A DNA stretch of 64,000 bases from Multifurca ochricompacta (lineage: Eukaryota; Basidiomycota; Agaricomycetes; Russulales; Russulaceae): assembly GCA_022496185.1 (NCBI GenBank), contig WTXG01000202.1, positions 1 through 64,000 of the forward strand, in the 5' to 3' direction. The notes under the pieces are model-generated. The model was not told where the DNA came from. It ran no database searches and saw only the letters and a list, made by a program, of their open reading frames with translations. Within the stretch, counting starts at the first letter, position 1. The number at the start of each line of letters is the position of its first letter. Below are positions 31,526 to 43,469 of the stretch, piece by piece. The position numbers and the translations under genes were made by a program.

Positions 31526-32061
31526 TAGGTACACATTGATTTACAATGGCCTTTAGGACAGGACATTCCCTTAGGCAGTCTGATAACCTGGCAGTTTTTC
31601 AAGTGCTCTTGACAATTGTTCTTCATCCTCAACTGAGAGTGTGCTTATTAACTTTGCAAGATGATCAATTTGAGACATTTTCAGTGCAGTAGAGATGGGT
31701 GGAGAGGCAGACACAGAGGGAACCTCAATGATAGTTGTGGTTGCTGGTGTAGTTGTTATTGATATTGCAGCAATATGAGGTTTCCTATGTGGGCAATCAC
31801 GTGACAGATGCCCCTTTTTCATACAATAGAAACAAAGGCCCTTGTGTTTACAATGTTCCTTATCTTTGTCAGTTACAGCATGCTGGATGATGTCAATGTC
31901 CATGGCATTTGGATCATGAGTGGGTGGAGTTTGATTTTGTCATTGGCCAGATGGATGGCACCAGAATGGAGTGTTCAATGCAGTTGTTGGCTTAGGTACA
32001 GAGGTGGTGGGTATTCACATGCCATGATCACATTGATCTTGTTTGATAGTTCTAATGGTAA

Positions 32062-33379
32062 TGTAATGCTCAGCAGGGCATTGCTGTGCGAGTGCACCAG
32101 TCGTGTGAGTCCACTGACACTAGTCCAGCACTAGTCAGCCACATCTGCAGCACCTGACACTGTGGGTCCAGGATCTACAACAAGCCTGGCACAACAGGGC
32201 CAGGCTCTTAGCTCAGGGTGGATAGGAGTTGTGCTATAACCAAGCACAGAGAAGACAGGAAGAGTCAGCCAAAGGGAGCTAATCTCCTAAGGCTGTTGAG
32301 TGGGGATCAGGCTCAGCTGCAGTGCCAGAAGCACGTCAAGCAACTGGGCTCAGAGGGAACAAGGAAGGGAAACCAGAGCAGCACAGCATCTGGATCAAGG
32401 GTGAGATCTGGAGATGAAGTGCACACCATTGTCAGAGGCAATGGGGTCCTTCCAGTGACACAAAGAAAGCAAAGAGGACTTAGAAGTCCAATCTGTATTC
32501 CATGATCAGGGAAACTCTAGGCTGAAGGCCCAAGAGGTCAAATCTAAAGTCCTACTAACTGTCTACAGCATCTTATATACTGTGTCAGAGGTCTAGATTG
32601 TAGCTAATCTGGGTACAGTCTGGGTCAGGTCCTTATCAGCCAATGGCAGAGAAGCTGCCATGAGTCAGGTCCAAGATGGGAATAAGTCCCATCAGAGTAG
32701 GGGTCTGGTATGGGAACAATACCACAAGGTCAGTGTGGGAGCAACAGGCTCCACAGGAATCAGGGCAAGTGTGAGACAATAAGTCCCACAAAGGATAGAG
32801 TGGTGTGGGAGTGTTCCCACAGGAGTCAGGTGGATGGGATACTCCCACAGGAATCAGAGAAGCAAATGATAAGCCAGATGGGCCATGTGATCAGAAAGGG
32901 GTGAATGATCAGTGAAGATGCTGTGATCAAAGTCAAAGATCACATGGTCCAGGGTCACATGGTCAGGGATCACATGGTCAGGGATCACATGGCCAGGGGT
33001 CACATGACTGGCAAAGGGTCAAGTACAAGCCAAAGTCAGAGATTGGATTGGCAGGGACAGTGTCAGAGATCCTATGGATGTCAAGCACAGGGACAGGGGT
33101 ACTGGCCAAGGCATAAGCCAAGGCAACAAGGAAGGGTGATGTACATCCAACAGTATAGCAGCAGAACTACCATCAGGTTAGGTGTAAATGGTGCAAGGGA
33201 GGTTGGTCCTGTGAGCAACAGGTCACAGGCATCAGGGTAAGGTCCTGGGCACACAGGCTACAGGCATCAGGGATCAGGGCCAAAGAGGCAGGAGACAGTG
33301 GTTTGGTGAAGGGGAAAGGTCAAGGGTGGTGTAAGGGAGCTGGCTCAGTGTGAGGAAGGGAGAAGAGTGGGTTGTAACA
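32062..33379 (-). mobile_element. Solo LTR-B, copy 2
   Basis: 1318 bp, TGTAATGC...TTGTAACA, TSD GGTAA (32057-32061, 33380-33384). Colinear with copy 1 (GCACAGAG, GGGAGCTAAT, TTATATACTGTG, TCCCACAGGAATCAGAGAAG). Tandem units with core GATCACATGGTC at 32938-33008. Interrupts Gy2 gag. Confidence 0.88.
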
Positions 33380-33673
33380 GGTAAGGTAAGCTGTGTTTTC
33401 TTGTAACACTGCTGCTCCCACTCTTGTAGGGTCAATAGGCAATGACAAAGTACACAATTCTTTGTGAGGTTGCCTTGTGATCCAGAAGCAAAAAGACATA
33501 AGGTGCTGGCATCATCTGGGTGTACATTTGTGTGAGTTACTAATGCTGTGAAGGCAGTTAAATATTCATCAATTTGTCCTCCTGTCATGCATAACTTTCA
33601 AAGATCATTGTATGCTCATTCTTGGATGCCAAAACCAAAGTATGTTGCTTTGAATTTTTCTTCTGTGTATTCC

Positions 33674-35113
33674 TAGTGAATAGCAGGGGTAACCCTGGGT
33701 ATCTTCATTGGTACCCATACCTGTACCCATTGCTATGGGTACAGGTAACCATGGGTAACCCACAGGTCACCTGCAGGTTACCTGTGTAAATGTGTGCAAG
33801 TTTTTTGCTTGCATTGTGCATTTCAGATAACTGGCCCAGGCCATCCTGGTCAAGGAGATACACAATGCATTCATTTGTGGCTACTCAGGATCCTTCAAAG
33901 ATTCCTGTTTTATATTCATAAGATTAAGATAATTCATTATTCTATTGTTGTTTTATTATTCTGGTTTCAATTTTATACAAGCACAACTAAAATCCACCCC
34001 AATATACAAAGATGATTAGATAGATGTTATAGAACATTGATGAAAAGCCTGTCAGATAACCGCATAGAATGCAAAAATAATTGACAAATGCATAGTGATT
34101 GGCAGGGGTAACCCCTGGATATTTGTTTTGATACCCAGGTTACCCATAAAATGAAACATGTGCAAGTTCTTTACTTGCATCATGCATTTTGGACACCTGG
34201 CCTGGTCCATCCCGGTCAAGGAGATATGCACTTGGATACAATGTGTTCATTTGTGGCTACTCAGGATCCCTCAATAATTGCTGATTTATGTTCAGAAGAT
34301 TAAGTTTATTCTTTATTTACATTATTATTTTATTTCATTTTGTGGAACAGGCATGGCACAGGCTTGTACTTTAGATGTACTATATCAGCTACTAGATTAA
34401 ATGAACATGTTATCTCATTATCTTGTTTAATGATGTAATTTGATCATATGTCAGATCTTAGATGTATATTCTATGTATCTGATTAATTTGTGAATGTGTT
34501 TCTGTTGTGTTATCTATGTGTGATCACAATCTTGTTGGACCAATGGAAAATCAAAGCCGTGATTGTTAAGTCAACCTTCCTTAATAGGAAGGAGATCAGA
34601 CCAATATGCTGGTCCATGCAATGCAATGTAGTCACTGCTCTATGCAGCCTGTAGATACACACAGGCCTTGTTTCAGTAAAATAAATTGATAATTAGATTA
34701 TAGAATAGTCTAAAGTAGTCTAGAGTGTATTTTAGATAGTGCCAGACTGGCAGAATTGATCGCACGTTAATAAAACAGTTGCATCATGATTTTCAAGAGA
34801 GTGGATCACTGATAACACTTTTATTTTACATCACACTGTTGATCTGCTTTGATATTTCATAGGATAACACTAGAATATATTTACAGAAACCCTGTAGCAT
34901 ACATAAAATTTAATCTTGTCATTTGTTTGCTACAGATGTATTTTATCATTACATTTCTGCTGATCTTGTCAATGACTGATGACCACTTATACCTGCCAAA
35001 CCCGCTGTGTGGGTACAGGTTTCTGGCAGGTTGGGAGTTGTATACCCATACCCATACCTGTCAAAACCCACGGCACTTACCCGTGTGGGTATGAAAACCC
35101 TTGCTGATCCCTA
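33674..35113 (+). mobile_element. hAT-N1 copy 3
   Basis: 1440 bp, TSD TGTATTCC (33666-33673, 35114-35121), ends TAGTGAATAGCAGG / GATCCCTA, slightly diverged from the other copies. Hairpin CCTTCCTTAATAGGAAGG at 34575-34592. Interrupts Gy2 gag. Confidence 0.9.
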
Positions 35114-35629
35114 TGTATTCCCAAGGAGATGATTGTGATATTTTAAATGTTCCAGCCACAATTGCCTGAAGATCTTGAATCATACCAAGCTGAAACATTT
35201 GGACTAATGGTCCTTCCATTTGTTGTATGAAGAAGTTCACCTTCTTCATGGGGTCACACATGATTTTGGCTTGGTCATTGAGGAGCATATATTGATGAAA
35301 AACAAGAAGAAAATGTTCAGATTGTGTTTGATCTCCTGTGAAGCAGGTGGTGAAGGTGCCTTCAAGTCATTTATCATTTTTTGGAGTTGATACTGGAGCT
35401 GCAGCTATTGGTATGCTTGCTGCTATTCATGGAGGTATCAATGAATCATTGCATATCAACAGGTACTTCAGGATTTCATGGTAAGTTGAAAGAGAGTTGA
35501 GCTAGTCAAAGGGCTTGGTACAAATTGACAGATGCAAAGAAAGCAAGTTCAAACCAGAGACCATTATATTGTTCTAGGGGAATGAGGTCTTGTCCATCCA
35601 TGGTAAAATAGCCAGTCCAAGGAGCATTA

Positions 35630-36137
35630 TGTCAAGCAATCATGCTGCTGGTTATACTGACTGTGGTTAGTGGTTAAAGCTAGAAAAGACAAGTAACTTC
35701 AGAGGTAGAAGGAACTCTATATTACTATACTACTGACCTAGAAAAGACAAGTACTACATAGAGTGTTAGTCTAAAGGAAGTAGAGAGTAAAGAGTATAGG
35801 ACTTACACTTCAGAGGTAGAAGGAACTCTGAAGTGTAAGAGACGAAACAGACACCCTTATATACCCATAGGGGCCAAGGGAAAAGGTCTGTGCACACTGG
35901 GAGTAAGTCCACAAGTGCTGGACAATAAACAAAGAGGGATAAAGGCCATTGGCCAAAGAGAAATCATGTGCTTACTGTGCATTACTAAGTACATCACCAA
36001 TCAGCTGAGTAAGGTGAGAAAGAATGTAATAAAGATATCATAAAAAGTCCAAAACTCCGGAACCTAATCTAATCTTATCTACAGCTTAAGTGAAACTTAG
36101 ATGCCTGAAGCATCTCCAGACATGTACTGTGTCAACA
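35630..36137 (-). mobile_element. Solo LTR-A (minus) in Gy2 gag
   Basis: 508 bp, TGTCAAGCAATC...TGTGTCAACA, TSD CATTA (35625-35629, 36138-36142). Minus-strand TATATAAG near 35858. Clean solo LTR; its removal restores Gy2 gag. Confidence 0.92.
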
Positions 36138-36336
36138 CATTATTGGTTATAGAAGAGACATCAAGCCACTGTATGTTGGGTCTTTCATTTTGAGGAATAT
36201 CATTGATTTGTCTGGGACACAGAGGAAATGGGAGTTCTGTAAACAAGGCAGGGACAGTAGGAGCAGTAGGAACAGTTGGTGTGGACATAGTTTCTGTATA
36301 TCAAGGTTTTGTTAGTTCAGGTTAGTCTTGAGCTAA

Positions 36337-36604
36337 TGTTACATTCAAAGCTCAGTTTCACAGGTTTTTAGAAATAGTTTGGGTGTTTAGAAAAAGAGAG
36401 GTGAATTCTGGGTCAAGAGAGCTATGTAAGTTTACAAAGAGCTCAAGACTGGAGAGTCTTGAGTAAAGTAACTACAGCTTATATACATGGACAAGAGGAT
36501 GATGTCATGTTGCAGACATCATTGAGATAGGCCTAGGTGTTTGCTTGTGTGGTAAAATAGAAAGAAGACAGAGAACTAAATGACATCATGTAAAAGTCAT
36601 AACA
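36337..36604 (-). repeat. Gy2 5' LTR (minus)
   Basis: About 268 bp, TGTTACATTC...GTCATAACA on the plus strand, so TGTTAT...GTAACA on the element strand. TATATAAGC box on the minus strand at about 36478. Lies about 50 bp upstream of the Gy2 gag start. Beyond it is a Tc1 transposase fragment; GGTAC (36605-36609) is the candidate TSD but the other LTR is missing. Confidence 0.7.
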
Positions 36605-38297
36605 GGTACTTCCAGCAGGACAATGACCTGAAAGTAGTGATTGGCAGGGGTAACCCTGGGGTATCCTTGTTGGTACCTGTACCCATACCTGTACCCATAG
36701 TGATGGGTATGGGTTACCTGCAGGTTACCTGTGGGTCACCTGTGAAAATGCATGCAAGTTCTTTACTTGCATCACGCATTTCAGATATCCAGCCTGGGCC
36801 ATCCCAGACCAAGGAGATACACAACACATTCATTTATGGCTGCTTAAGATCCCTCAATGACTCTTGTTTTATGCTCAGAAGATTAAGATAATTCATTATT
36901 CCATTTTTATTTTATTATGCTGGTCTCAATTTTATACAAGCACAACTAAAATCCACCCCAATATACAGAGATGATTAGATAGGATGTAATAGAACATTGA
37001 ATGAAAAGCCTGTCAGATAACCACACAGAATGCAAAAATAATTGACAAATGCATAGTGATTGGCAGGGGTAACCCCTGGATATTTGTTTTGATACCCAGG
37101 TTACCCATAAAATGAAACACATGCAAGTTCTTTGGTTGCATTGTGCATTTCAGACAATTGGCCTGGACCATCCCAGTCTGGGAGATATGCACTTGGATAC
37201 AATGCATTCATTTATGGCTACTCAGGATCCCTCAATAATTGCTGATTTATGTTCAGAAGATTAATTTGATTCTTTATTTACATTCTTATTTTATTTCATT
37301 TTGTGGAACAGGCATGGTGCAGGCCTGTACTTTAGATACTACTTTACTACTATCTTATCTCACCTTGTTAGCTGCAAGGCTTAGATGCTTTCAATAGAGC
37401 AATAGCAACTACTTTATTACAGTGATTATACAGTGTTTATATACATTCTATGTACTATATCAGCTACTAGATTAAACGAATGCATTATCTCATTATCTTG
37501 TTTAATGATGTGATGTGATCATATGTCAGATCTTAGATGTATATTCTATGTATCTAATGTGTTTCTGTTGTGTTATCTATGCATGATCACAATCATGTCA
37601 GACCAATGAAAAATTGCAGCTGTGATTGTTAAGTCAACCTTCCTTAATAGGAAGGAGATCAGACCAATATGCTGGTCCAATGTAGTTGCTGCCCTATGCA
37701 GCTTGTAGATACACATGGGCCTTGTTTCAGTAAACTAAGTTGATAATTAGATTACAATATAGTCTAAAGTGGTCTAGAGTGTATTTTAAATAGTGCCAGA
37801 CCAGCATAATTGGTCATGCATTAATAAAACAGATGCATCATGATTTTCAAGAAAGTGGATCACTGATAAGAATTTTATTTTACATCACACCATTAATCTG
37901 CTTTGATATTTTGTAGGATAACACTAGAACATATTTAAAGCCACCCTGTAGCATACATCAGATGAGATCTTGTATTTTTGTGGCTGCAGATGTGTTTTAT
38001 CTTGGAAATTCTACTGATCTTATCAATGCATAATTGGTGCCTTTACCTGCCAAACCCACTGTGCAGGTACAGGTTTCCACAGGTTGGGAGCCATATACCT
38101 GTACCTGTACCCAGCAAAACCCATGGCACTTACCTGCACAGGTATGAAACCCCTTGACAATCACTACCTGAAAGGCAGACAAGTGGTTTTCTGACAACAA
38201 CATGATTCCCCTGAAGTGAGCTGCACAATCCCCTGACCTAAATCCCATTGAACACCTCTGGCAACATCTCAAGGCCAAATTCCAATAATATGACACA
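36605..38297 (+). pseudogene. Conventional Tc1 transposase, C-terminal fragment
   Basis: FQQDNDLK (36608-36634) then, after removing hAT-N1 copy 4, WFSDNNMIPLK, QSPDLNPIEHLWQHLKAKFQ (38175-38290): the second Asp region (QQDNDPKH in active Tc1) and the SPDLNPIE motif carrying the third acidic residue. Frameshift near 38195 and a stop. This is the half absent from the two palindromic Tc1 elements, but I cannot show it is the same family. Bounded by the Gy2 LTR and LTR-D. Confidence 0.82.
36635..38166 (+). mobile_element. hAT-N1 copy 4
   Basis: 1532 bp, TSD CCTGAAAG (36627-36634, 38167-38174), ends TAGTGATTG / CAATCACTA. Longest copy because of an extra segment (about 37320-37560) shared with 23320-23640. 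Hairpin at 37638-37655. Confidence 0.92.
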
Positions 38298-38521
38298 TGT
38301 GATGGTCCTTGTCACTGACACCAGGGTGGAGGGACATATGGACAATAACCTTTTCTTTTTCTTTTTTTTGCCTTAACACTTCACATGACACATTAACCAC
38401 CACATGACTTGCTTATGAAGGACTTATTATTCATCTGCTGACTGATTTGCTTACTGAGCCCACTTAGTTGCTTACAGATCAGTGTCAGAGGGCACAACCC
38501 CTCTCCTTTCTTTATCTTTCT
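38298..38521 (+). repeat. LTR-D 5' part, interrupted by G6
   Basis: Starts TGTGATGG and matches LTR-D (CTTTTTCTTT, CACATGACTTGCTTATGAAGG, AGAGGGC-CAACCCCTCTCC) up to CTTTCT where G6 begins; TTTCT (38517-38521) is the expected G6 TSD. The 3' part would lie beyond G6's 3' end, outside or lost. Confidence 0.75.
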
Positions 38522-39112
38522 TGTTACGAACCCCACTGCATCGTCTCATTTCCTTCTTTCTTCCACGTGACTCGTTGTTTGGCCCTGCTTGCCTTTGTTG
38601 ATCGTGTTATGCCTTCCATTGTACCTATTTGTCCCTTATCTGTGACTCATGCTGTGCTTATCTATGACTCATACTTTACCTCAGACTTCTTACGTATTTT
38701 CCCACCAGAATTGTGACTATACCAGATTCGTCTACGTATATTCTCACCTGGCCCACCCTGACTCTGTTCCCTTCTTGGTTATATTGTGACTTCGTTGATG
38801 CACCCTGTATGTACTCCGATTTGGACTCTGACTTCTATTACGTATATAAGGCCCGTCTAGATAGCCTGTATACCTTAGACTCGACTTCTTAATCAACTTG
38901 GTGCATTACCTTCTGGGTGATCTCTAAGACCCAACCTCTGAATTGTCTCAGTGCTTCTGGCACTTCTCCACTCACCGATACTAAGGGATTAGCTCCTTGG
39001 TATTGACTTCTCACCCAACCTCCATACACTTGAGAGACAGTGTGCATTGACTTCGTAGTTTTGCTACACAATTTGTCACACGTTGTGCTGAACGCCCACA
39101 CCAGGCGTTACA
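38522..39112 (+). repeat. G6 5' LTR (LTR-E)
   Basis: 591 bp, TGTTACGAACCC...CAGGCGTTACA. TATA box ACGTATATAAGGCC at about 38838. Related to LTR-C in its 3' half (CTCAGTGCTTCTGGCACTTC; CACACCAGGCGTTACA). The leader ...AAGTCGAGTCTC follows immediately, as in G4 and G5. Confidence 0.9.
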
Positions 39113-39127
39113 TTAAGTCGAGTCTCC

Positions 39128-40661
39128 CCCACTGTGGCTTCATCTAGTTGAAGCCAGACCTTGCACAATGAAGAACTTATCGACCACCGAGACAAGGATA
39201 ATCTTTCACAACAGATCCTTGGCTCTGCCGTCTGGAAAGACTTTGAAACCGAGTTTGGATACTATGTCTATTATGACGACCAGTACCAGCCAGTTGAATA
39301 CGATGAACAGAAATGGGTCTGGTACCATATCCATTACTCTCGAAGCCATTGTTCCTGGGTTACCACAGGACCTGCCCCACCAGAGTACAGCTTAGGACCT
39401 TGGAGAGAAAACCCTCCAGCCATCGTCACAGATTCAGAAACCAAAGAGTATATTGAAGAAAGCAGCAAAGATGCACAAGTCATAGCCACCAGTTTTATGG
39501 CTCCAACAGTTGCACCCGAGAGTACTACGTTCAGAACATCTGCTTTAGTCTCTCCCCAGATCACACGACAGACCTCAGACACCCCGACCATCACGTATCC
39601 AACAATGTCAACCATTGCTGCACAATTGCCAGACCCTGCCCCAGCTGTCCCTGCTCTGAACCTCCCTCCCCCATCGGGATGCCTTACAGGAGTCCTGCTG
39701 ACTACGTTCACTGGCGACTGATCTCAGAGCAAAAAGTTCATGCTTGAGTTCGAGATGTTCAAAAATTTTAATCATGATGTCCTGTAAATAGTGAACCCTT
39801 TCCAAAGAACTAATCTCTTCCTTTCGCTCATCAGGGGAGATTCTGTCGACGACTGGACGATGGAGCAGATCAAATGGCTGAACGATAGAGTTACAGCTGG
39901 AACCAGAACCACAGATGAGGATCTGTGGGACACAGTGGCACAAAGATTCAAGGACGCCTTCACAGACAGGCAGGCTAAACAGAAAGCTGCCAGAGAACTG
40001 AAAACCCTAAAGATGGAAAGAGGGGATTTGGATGGATATGTGGCCAAATTCTGCAACCTGGCCAAATGAGCGGGGTACGATGTGAATGAAGAGGCAACGC
40101 TTGACCTCTTCTCCCAGGGATTACCTAACCCCCTGGTGAAAAACATCATCCAATTCCATCACCCTGAGTCATGGAGCCAGTGGACAAATGCTGCCAGAAG
40201 ACAGCAGCAGGACTACCTAGACTTCCAAATGTGCTTTGGAGTGGATACTAAGAAGGGTAAAACCCGCAATCAGTGGAAGGCAGCATTTGGGGTAAAACCT
40301 ACTCCCTCCTGAGACCCCAATGCCATGGATATGTCAGCAGATTGCACCAAAGCCCACATGGCTCTCACCAACAATGAAAAGAGAAACCTCATGAAAGAAG
40401 GACACTGCTTCCACTGCCGAGCACAAGGGCATATGTCGTGATTTTGCCCAAAGAAGACAGTTCATGCTGCCGAGGCAATGGTGGCCACTACTACCACGAC
40501 ACCGCCTGTACAAAATCTACCCACCCCAGTCAAAGAAAACCTGGTAACTGCCCCAAAGACCAAAGAACAGAAGGCAGCAGCAATATGGGAGCATATGATG
40601 AATGAGGATGAGGCAGTACGTGCCCTGCTCATTGACAAGGCCTTTGGGCAGAAGGATTTTT
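39128..40661 (+). pseudogene. G6 Gag
   Basis: Frame opens GTGGCTTCATC (no ATG), with N-terminal block VWKDFETEFGYYVYYDDQYQ and WRENPPAIVTDSETKEYIEE, Pro-rich linker, capsid domain (WTMEQIKWLNDRVTAG, DRQAKQKAARELKTLKMERG, FSQGLPNPLVKNIIQF) and zinc knuckle CFHCRAQGHMS-FC at about 40407-40446 interrupted by TGA. Other stops: 39142, 39719, 39786, 40068, 40312. Ends AFGQKDF with TGA; protease continues in the -1 frame. Confidence 0.88.
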
Positions 40662-40956
40662 GATTGGCTTGACCCCATCGGCCTGGGCAAGAGCACTCCA
40701 TGTAACTTCTGTATATACTAGTCAATTCAAATCCCTGAAAATACCAGTACATTTTGAGACTAGACAGAAGACGGCCGACAGAAGAATCCTCATTGATTCA
40801 GGAGCAACTGATAATTTCATTAGCCAATGACTCCAGAGGACACTAGGATTGGGGACACAGTTACTTCCCCAAGAGAAGAATATTTGGAACATAGATGGAA
40901 TGGCTAACAAAGCCAGGAAAATCACACACTGCTGTGATCTGGAAGTACAGGTTGGG
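40662..40956 (+). pseudogene. G6 protease, first part
   Basis: Reads PSAWARALHVTSVYTSQFKS, then RILIDSGATDNFISQ with the retropepsin active-site DSG (about 40795), LPQEKNIWNIDGMANKAGKI and CDLEVQVG, where G5 inserted at TTGGG (40952-40956). It continues at 55694 with ERTKQLRFLITDLGDKD. Confidence 0.88.
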
Positions 40957-42161
40957 TGTTATGTCTGATGCGGGACGTTCCACACGACTTGTGTGACAGC
41001 TTGGTCTGCGAGTTCAGGTAAGGAACCAATAAGGCTCCTTGGAGTTCGGGTGGGATGAGTCAAAGTCAGAAGGGCTGCATGTGACGGTTTTGTCTGTTGG
41101 TGTTAGGGTCATGTGTACCATGTGCTTTTCTTTTTCTTTTGCCTTACATTTTACTATATCACGCAGATACACACATGACTTGCTTATGAAGGACTTATTA
41201 CTTACATGCTGACTGATTTGCTTACTGATCTTACTTAGTGGCTTACTGATCAACATCCAGAGGGCGCAACCCCTCTCCTTTCTTTATCCTTCTGGGGTAT
41301 TCTACTGTACAACCATTAGACTACCTAGTGAACGCTCTAGTAACTACCAGAACCAACCTTCATAGCATAGCACATGTATATAAACCCCTAGTAGATCAGA
41401 GTAAGACTTTAAGTCTGTTCTTCTGTATTCAATACAGGTGCTTGGGAACTCACTTCACTGAACTGAAAGACATTCAACTTGAACCTTCTAAGCTTGCGCC
41501 TTAGAAGGACTTCTATCCCAGAACCTTGTGGCAGGACTTAGCGTCTCTGCTCGACTTCGTCTCGCGCGCGTGCCCTTGACCAGGCATATCTTGACTTGAC
41601 TTGACTTGACTTAGAAGAACTTGAAGTCTTGATAACTCGACCTAGAAAACCAGAACCTCGACACAGCGCTGCACCTAGCTGTGACACTGCACCTTGAGAC
41701 GATGTTGAGCGGGAAGTGCCAGAAGCACTGAGACGAATGAGTCAAGGGTTCAAAGGGGATGTCCGGAAGACAGGCACCGATGTATTCAATAAGTTGAGTC
41801 TGAGGTCTACAAGGTAGCTACAGCGGACTTATATACGTAAGTAAACGGGCGCCAATGAGATAAGGATAACGGGGTCAGGTGGGCCCAAATATACGAAAGC
41901 GGAGGGCGTAAAGCCTGGCTTCTGATAGGGTATTAAGTAAGTGTCCAGTCGTAAAGATAAAGGGATAAGAGATAACAAGATAAGGGTCAAGCATAGGTAA
42001 ACAATGAGTCAACAAGTACAACGGAGGTCACGGGGACGGGAGGAGAGCACATGATGGATCCCAGGATGGGGACGTGATCATGAAGTGTAGGGTAGGTGGT
42101 AAGGAGGGGTCGTCATTGGGAAGGGTGAAGAAAACGGGGTTGCTTGGCAGGGATTGTAACA
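40957..42161 (-). repeat. G5 3' LTR (LTR-C), holds LTR-D
   Basis: TGTTATGTCTGATGC...GATTGTAACA on the plus strand; 593 bp without the LTR-D insert. Minus-strand TATATAAGTCC at about 41830. Polypurine tract on the minus strand ends GGGGGGGTGA next to 42162. Confidence 0.92.
41080..41686 (+). mobile_element. Solo LTR-D (plus) inside G5 3' LTR
   Basis: 607 bp, TGTGACGG...TAGCTGTGACA, TSD CTGCA (41075-41079, 41687-41691). TATA box CACATGTATATAAACCCC at about 41371. CpG-rich, so younger than the copy at 13745. The equivalent position in the G5 5' LTR (about 55215) is uninterrupted. Confidence 0.9.
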
Positions 42162-43431
42162 TCACCCCCCCTTCTGGTTCTAGCAGACCCGGCTAGAAAC
42201 GACTCGTACCGTCATCATCCTGTACCAAATCCAGATAGTCATCTGCTACATTACGATCATCCAGTGTGTAGTTCTCCTTGTCTGAATCTTGTGGACATTG
42301 GTGAGTATGGAGGAACCCATAAGGGCCGCGTTGCCCACAGGAGCAGCAGAGGTCATGGATCGGACAATCCAATTCGCGGTGTCCCGCATTATGTCAGAGG
42401 CACTTGCCACACCATGCTGACAGGTTGCTGATCGTCGGAGCGACTCCTACCCGGCAAAAGATGCAGAATCAGCTCCAATGCAGGTTGCTGTGACAATGAC
42501 GGCACCACTTGCGGTTGAGTGGGCAGTTCCAGCTGATGTGGTACTTGCTATCACAGCGCCAGCATGTTTCACTGTGGGGATTCTCATGCATGCGCGGCAT
42601 CTCGAATCGGTTGGGCAGCAGCACAGGGGCTGCGCCCAAGGATCGTGGGGGGAGAGGCCGTGCATAAGTGTCGGCGTACCTTTCAGCGATGGTTTGATAC
42701 GCGTCCCCTATCTCCAATCTCTTTCAAATCTCCACCAACTCCTGCTCTATCTGGAACATCCCATTCGTCAGCCTCGCCATCATCTTCGCGTGCTCCTTAT
42801 ACTGTTTGTTGAGCGTGGAACGGAGTGTCAGGTTCTTCCACAGCCTCATGACCTCAGCCTTGAGGTGCGGAAGCCGCATGTCATTGAGTACTTCGTCAAT
42901 GGCAAAGGCTCGTGTGTCTTCTGCAGCCAAGTGCCCTAGTTGCTTGTCAGTCATCGTGTGATGGAGGCGTCCAGTATACCTTTCCTCCAAATAAACAGGA
43001 GCCCCATAAACGGGGCCACCCTTCTTCATGCACCCAGCCACATCCATTCCCCCATTCGTGTAAAAGATATACTTGGCGATGGCAGTTGTCCCATCAGCCA
43101 TTGTAATCTCCAGGGGGAAATACATGGAGGAGTTGGGGTTGTTAGCAATGAATGGAAACTCTGGGACCTTGTCATCTAATTCCATACCCAAGAGGTCATT
43201 TGGGTGTGGCTCTTCGCTGTGGTCAAAGTCATCATTGGGATTCGGGGATTGTCTTTTGACTCAGGCTTCTGCGGCCTCATAGTTGATGGGTGAGGAGGGA
43301 CGTGTGGAGGGATGAGTGGAGGGAAAGCTCTCGACAACCACTGTGGTGGCGGTGAAGGCGTTGACAGCGGCGTTGGCAGCGATGAAAGACATAATGGATT
43401 GTTCGGAGGTAGGGCGTTGCTGAGGGAGCAT
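42162..43431 (-). CDS. G5 ORF3: post-chromodomain zinc-knuckle protein
   Basis: Starts MLPQQRPTSEQSIMSFI at 43431, 38 nt after the pol TAA and in another frame; an in-frame stop lies just upstream. Pro/Ser-rich N-terminus (HPSTRPSSPINYEAAEA), conserved block DDKVPEFPFIANNPNSSMYF, AKYIFYTNGGMDVAGCMKKG, GPVYGAPVYLEERYTG, helical region (EVMRLWKNLTLRSTLNKQYK, MFQIEQELVEI), then knuckles CWRCDSKYHISWNC, CRHCHSNLHWS-FC, CGKCL-HNAGHRELDC and a fourth cluster CCSCGQRGPYGFLHTHQC, ending DDYLDLVQDDDG. In-frame stops at about 42724, 42466 and others are TGA at probable CGA. Predicted length about 415 residues. Nucleic-acid or RNA packaging role is inferred only from the knuckles; no signal peptide or membrane segment, so not an envelope. 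Confidence 0.82.
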
Positions 43432-43469
43432 GTACTGGGGAATTTAGTTGGGGTCTAGGACTGCTCTTT

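Larger units (their letters stand above)
30025..36287 (-). pseudogene. Gy2 gag and protease active site, in fragments (minus)
   Basis: Reading leftward: gag start MSTPTVPTAPTVPALFTELP (36287), IPQNERPNIQWLDVSSITNN, cut by LTR-A; resumes at 35629 (APWTGYFTMDGQDLIPLEQY) to MLLNDQAKIMCDPMKKVNFF and FQLGMIQDLQAIVAGTFK (35122); cut by hAT-N1; resumes 33665-33380 (YTEEKFKATYFGFGIQE, GGQIDEYLTAFTALVTHTNV, EWEQQCYKKTQL); cut by LTR-B; resumes 32056-31571 (TPPTHDPNAMDIDIIQ, knuckle CFYCMKKGHLSRDC, PISTALKMSQIDHLAKLIST); cut by hAT-N1; then LKIQVHFAPIGTVSALVDSG (30081-30025), the protease active site. Several frameshifts and stops. Confidence 0.82.
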
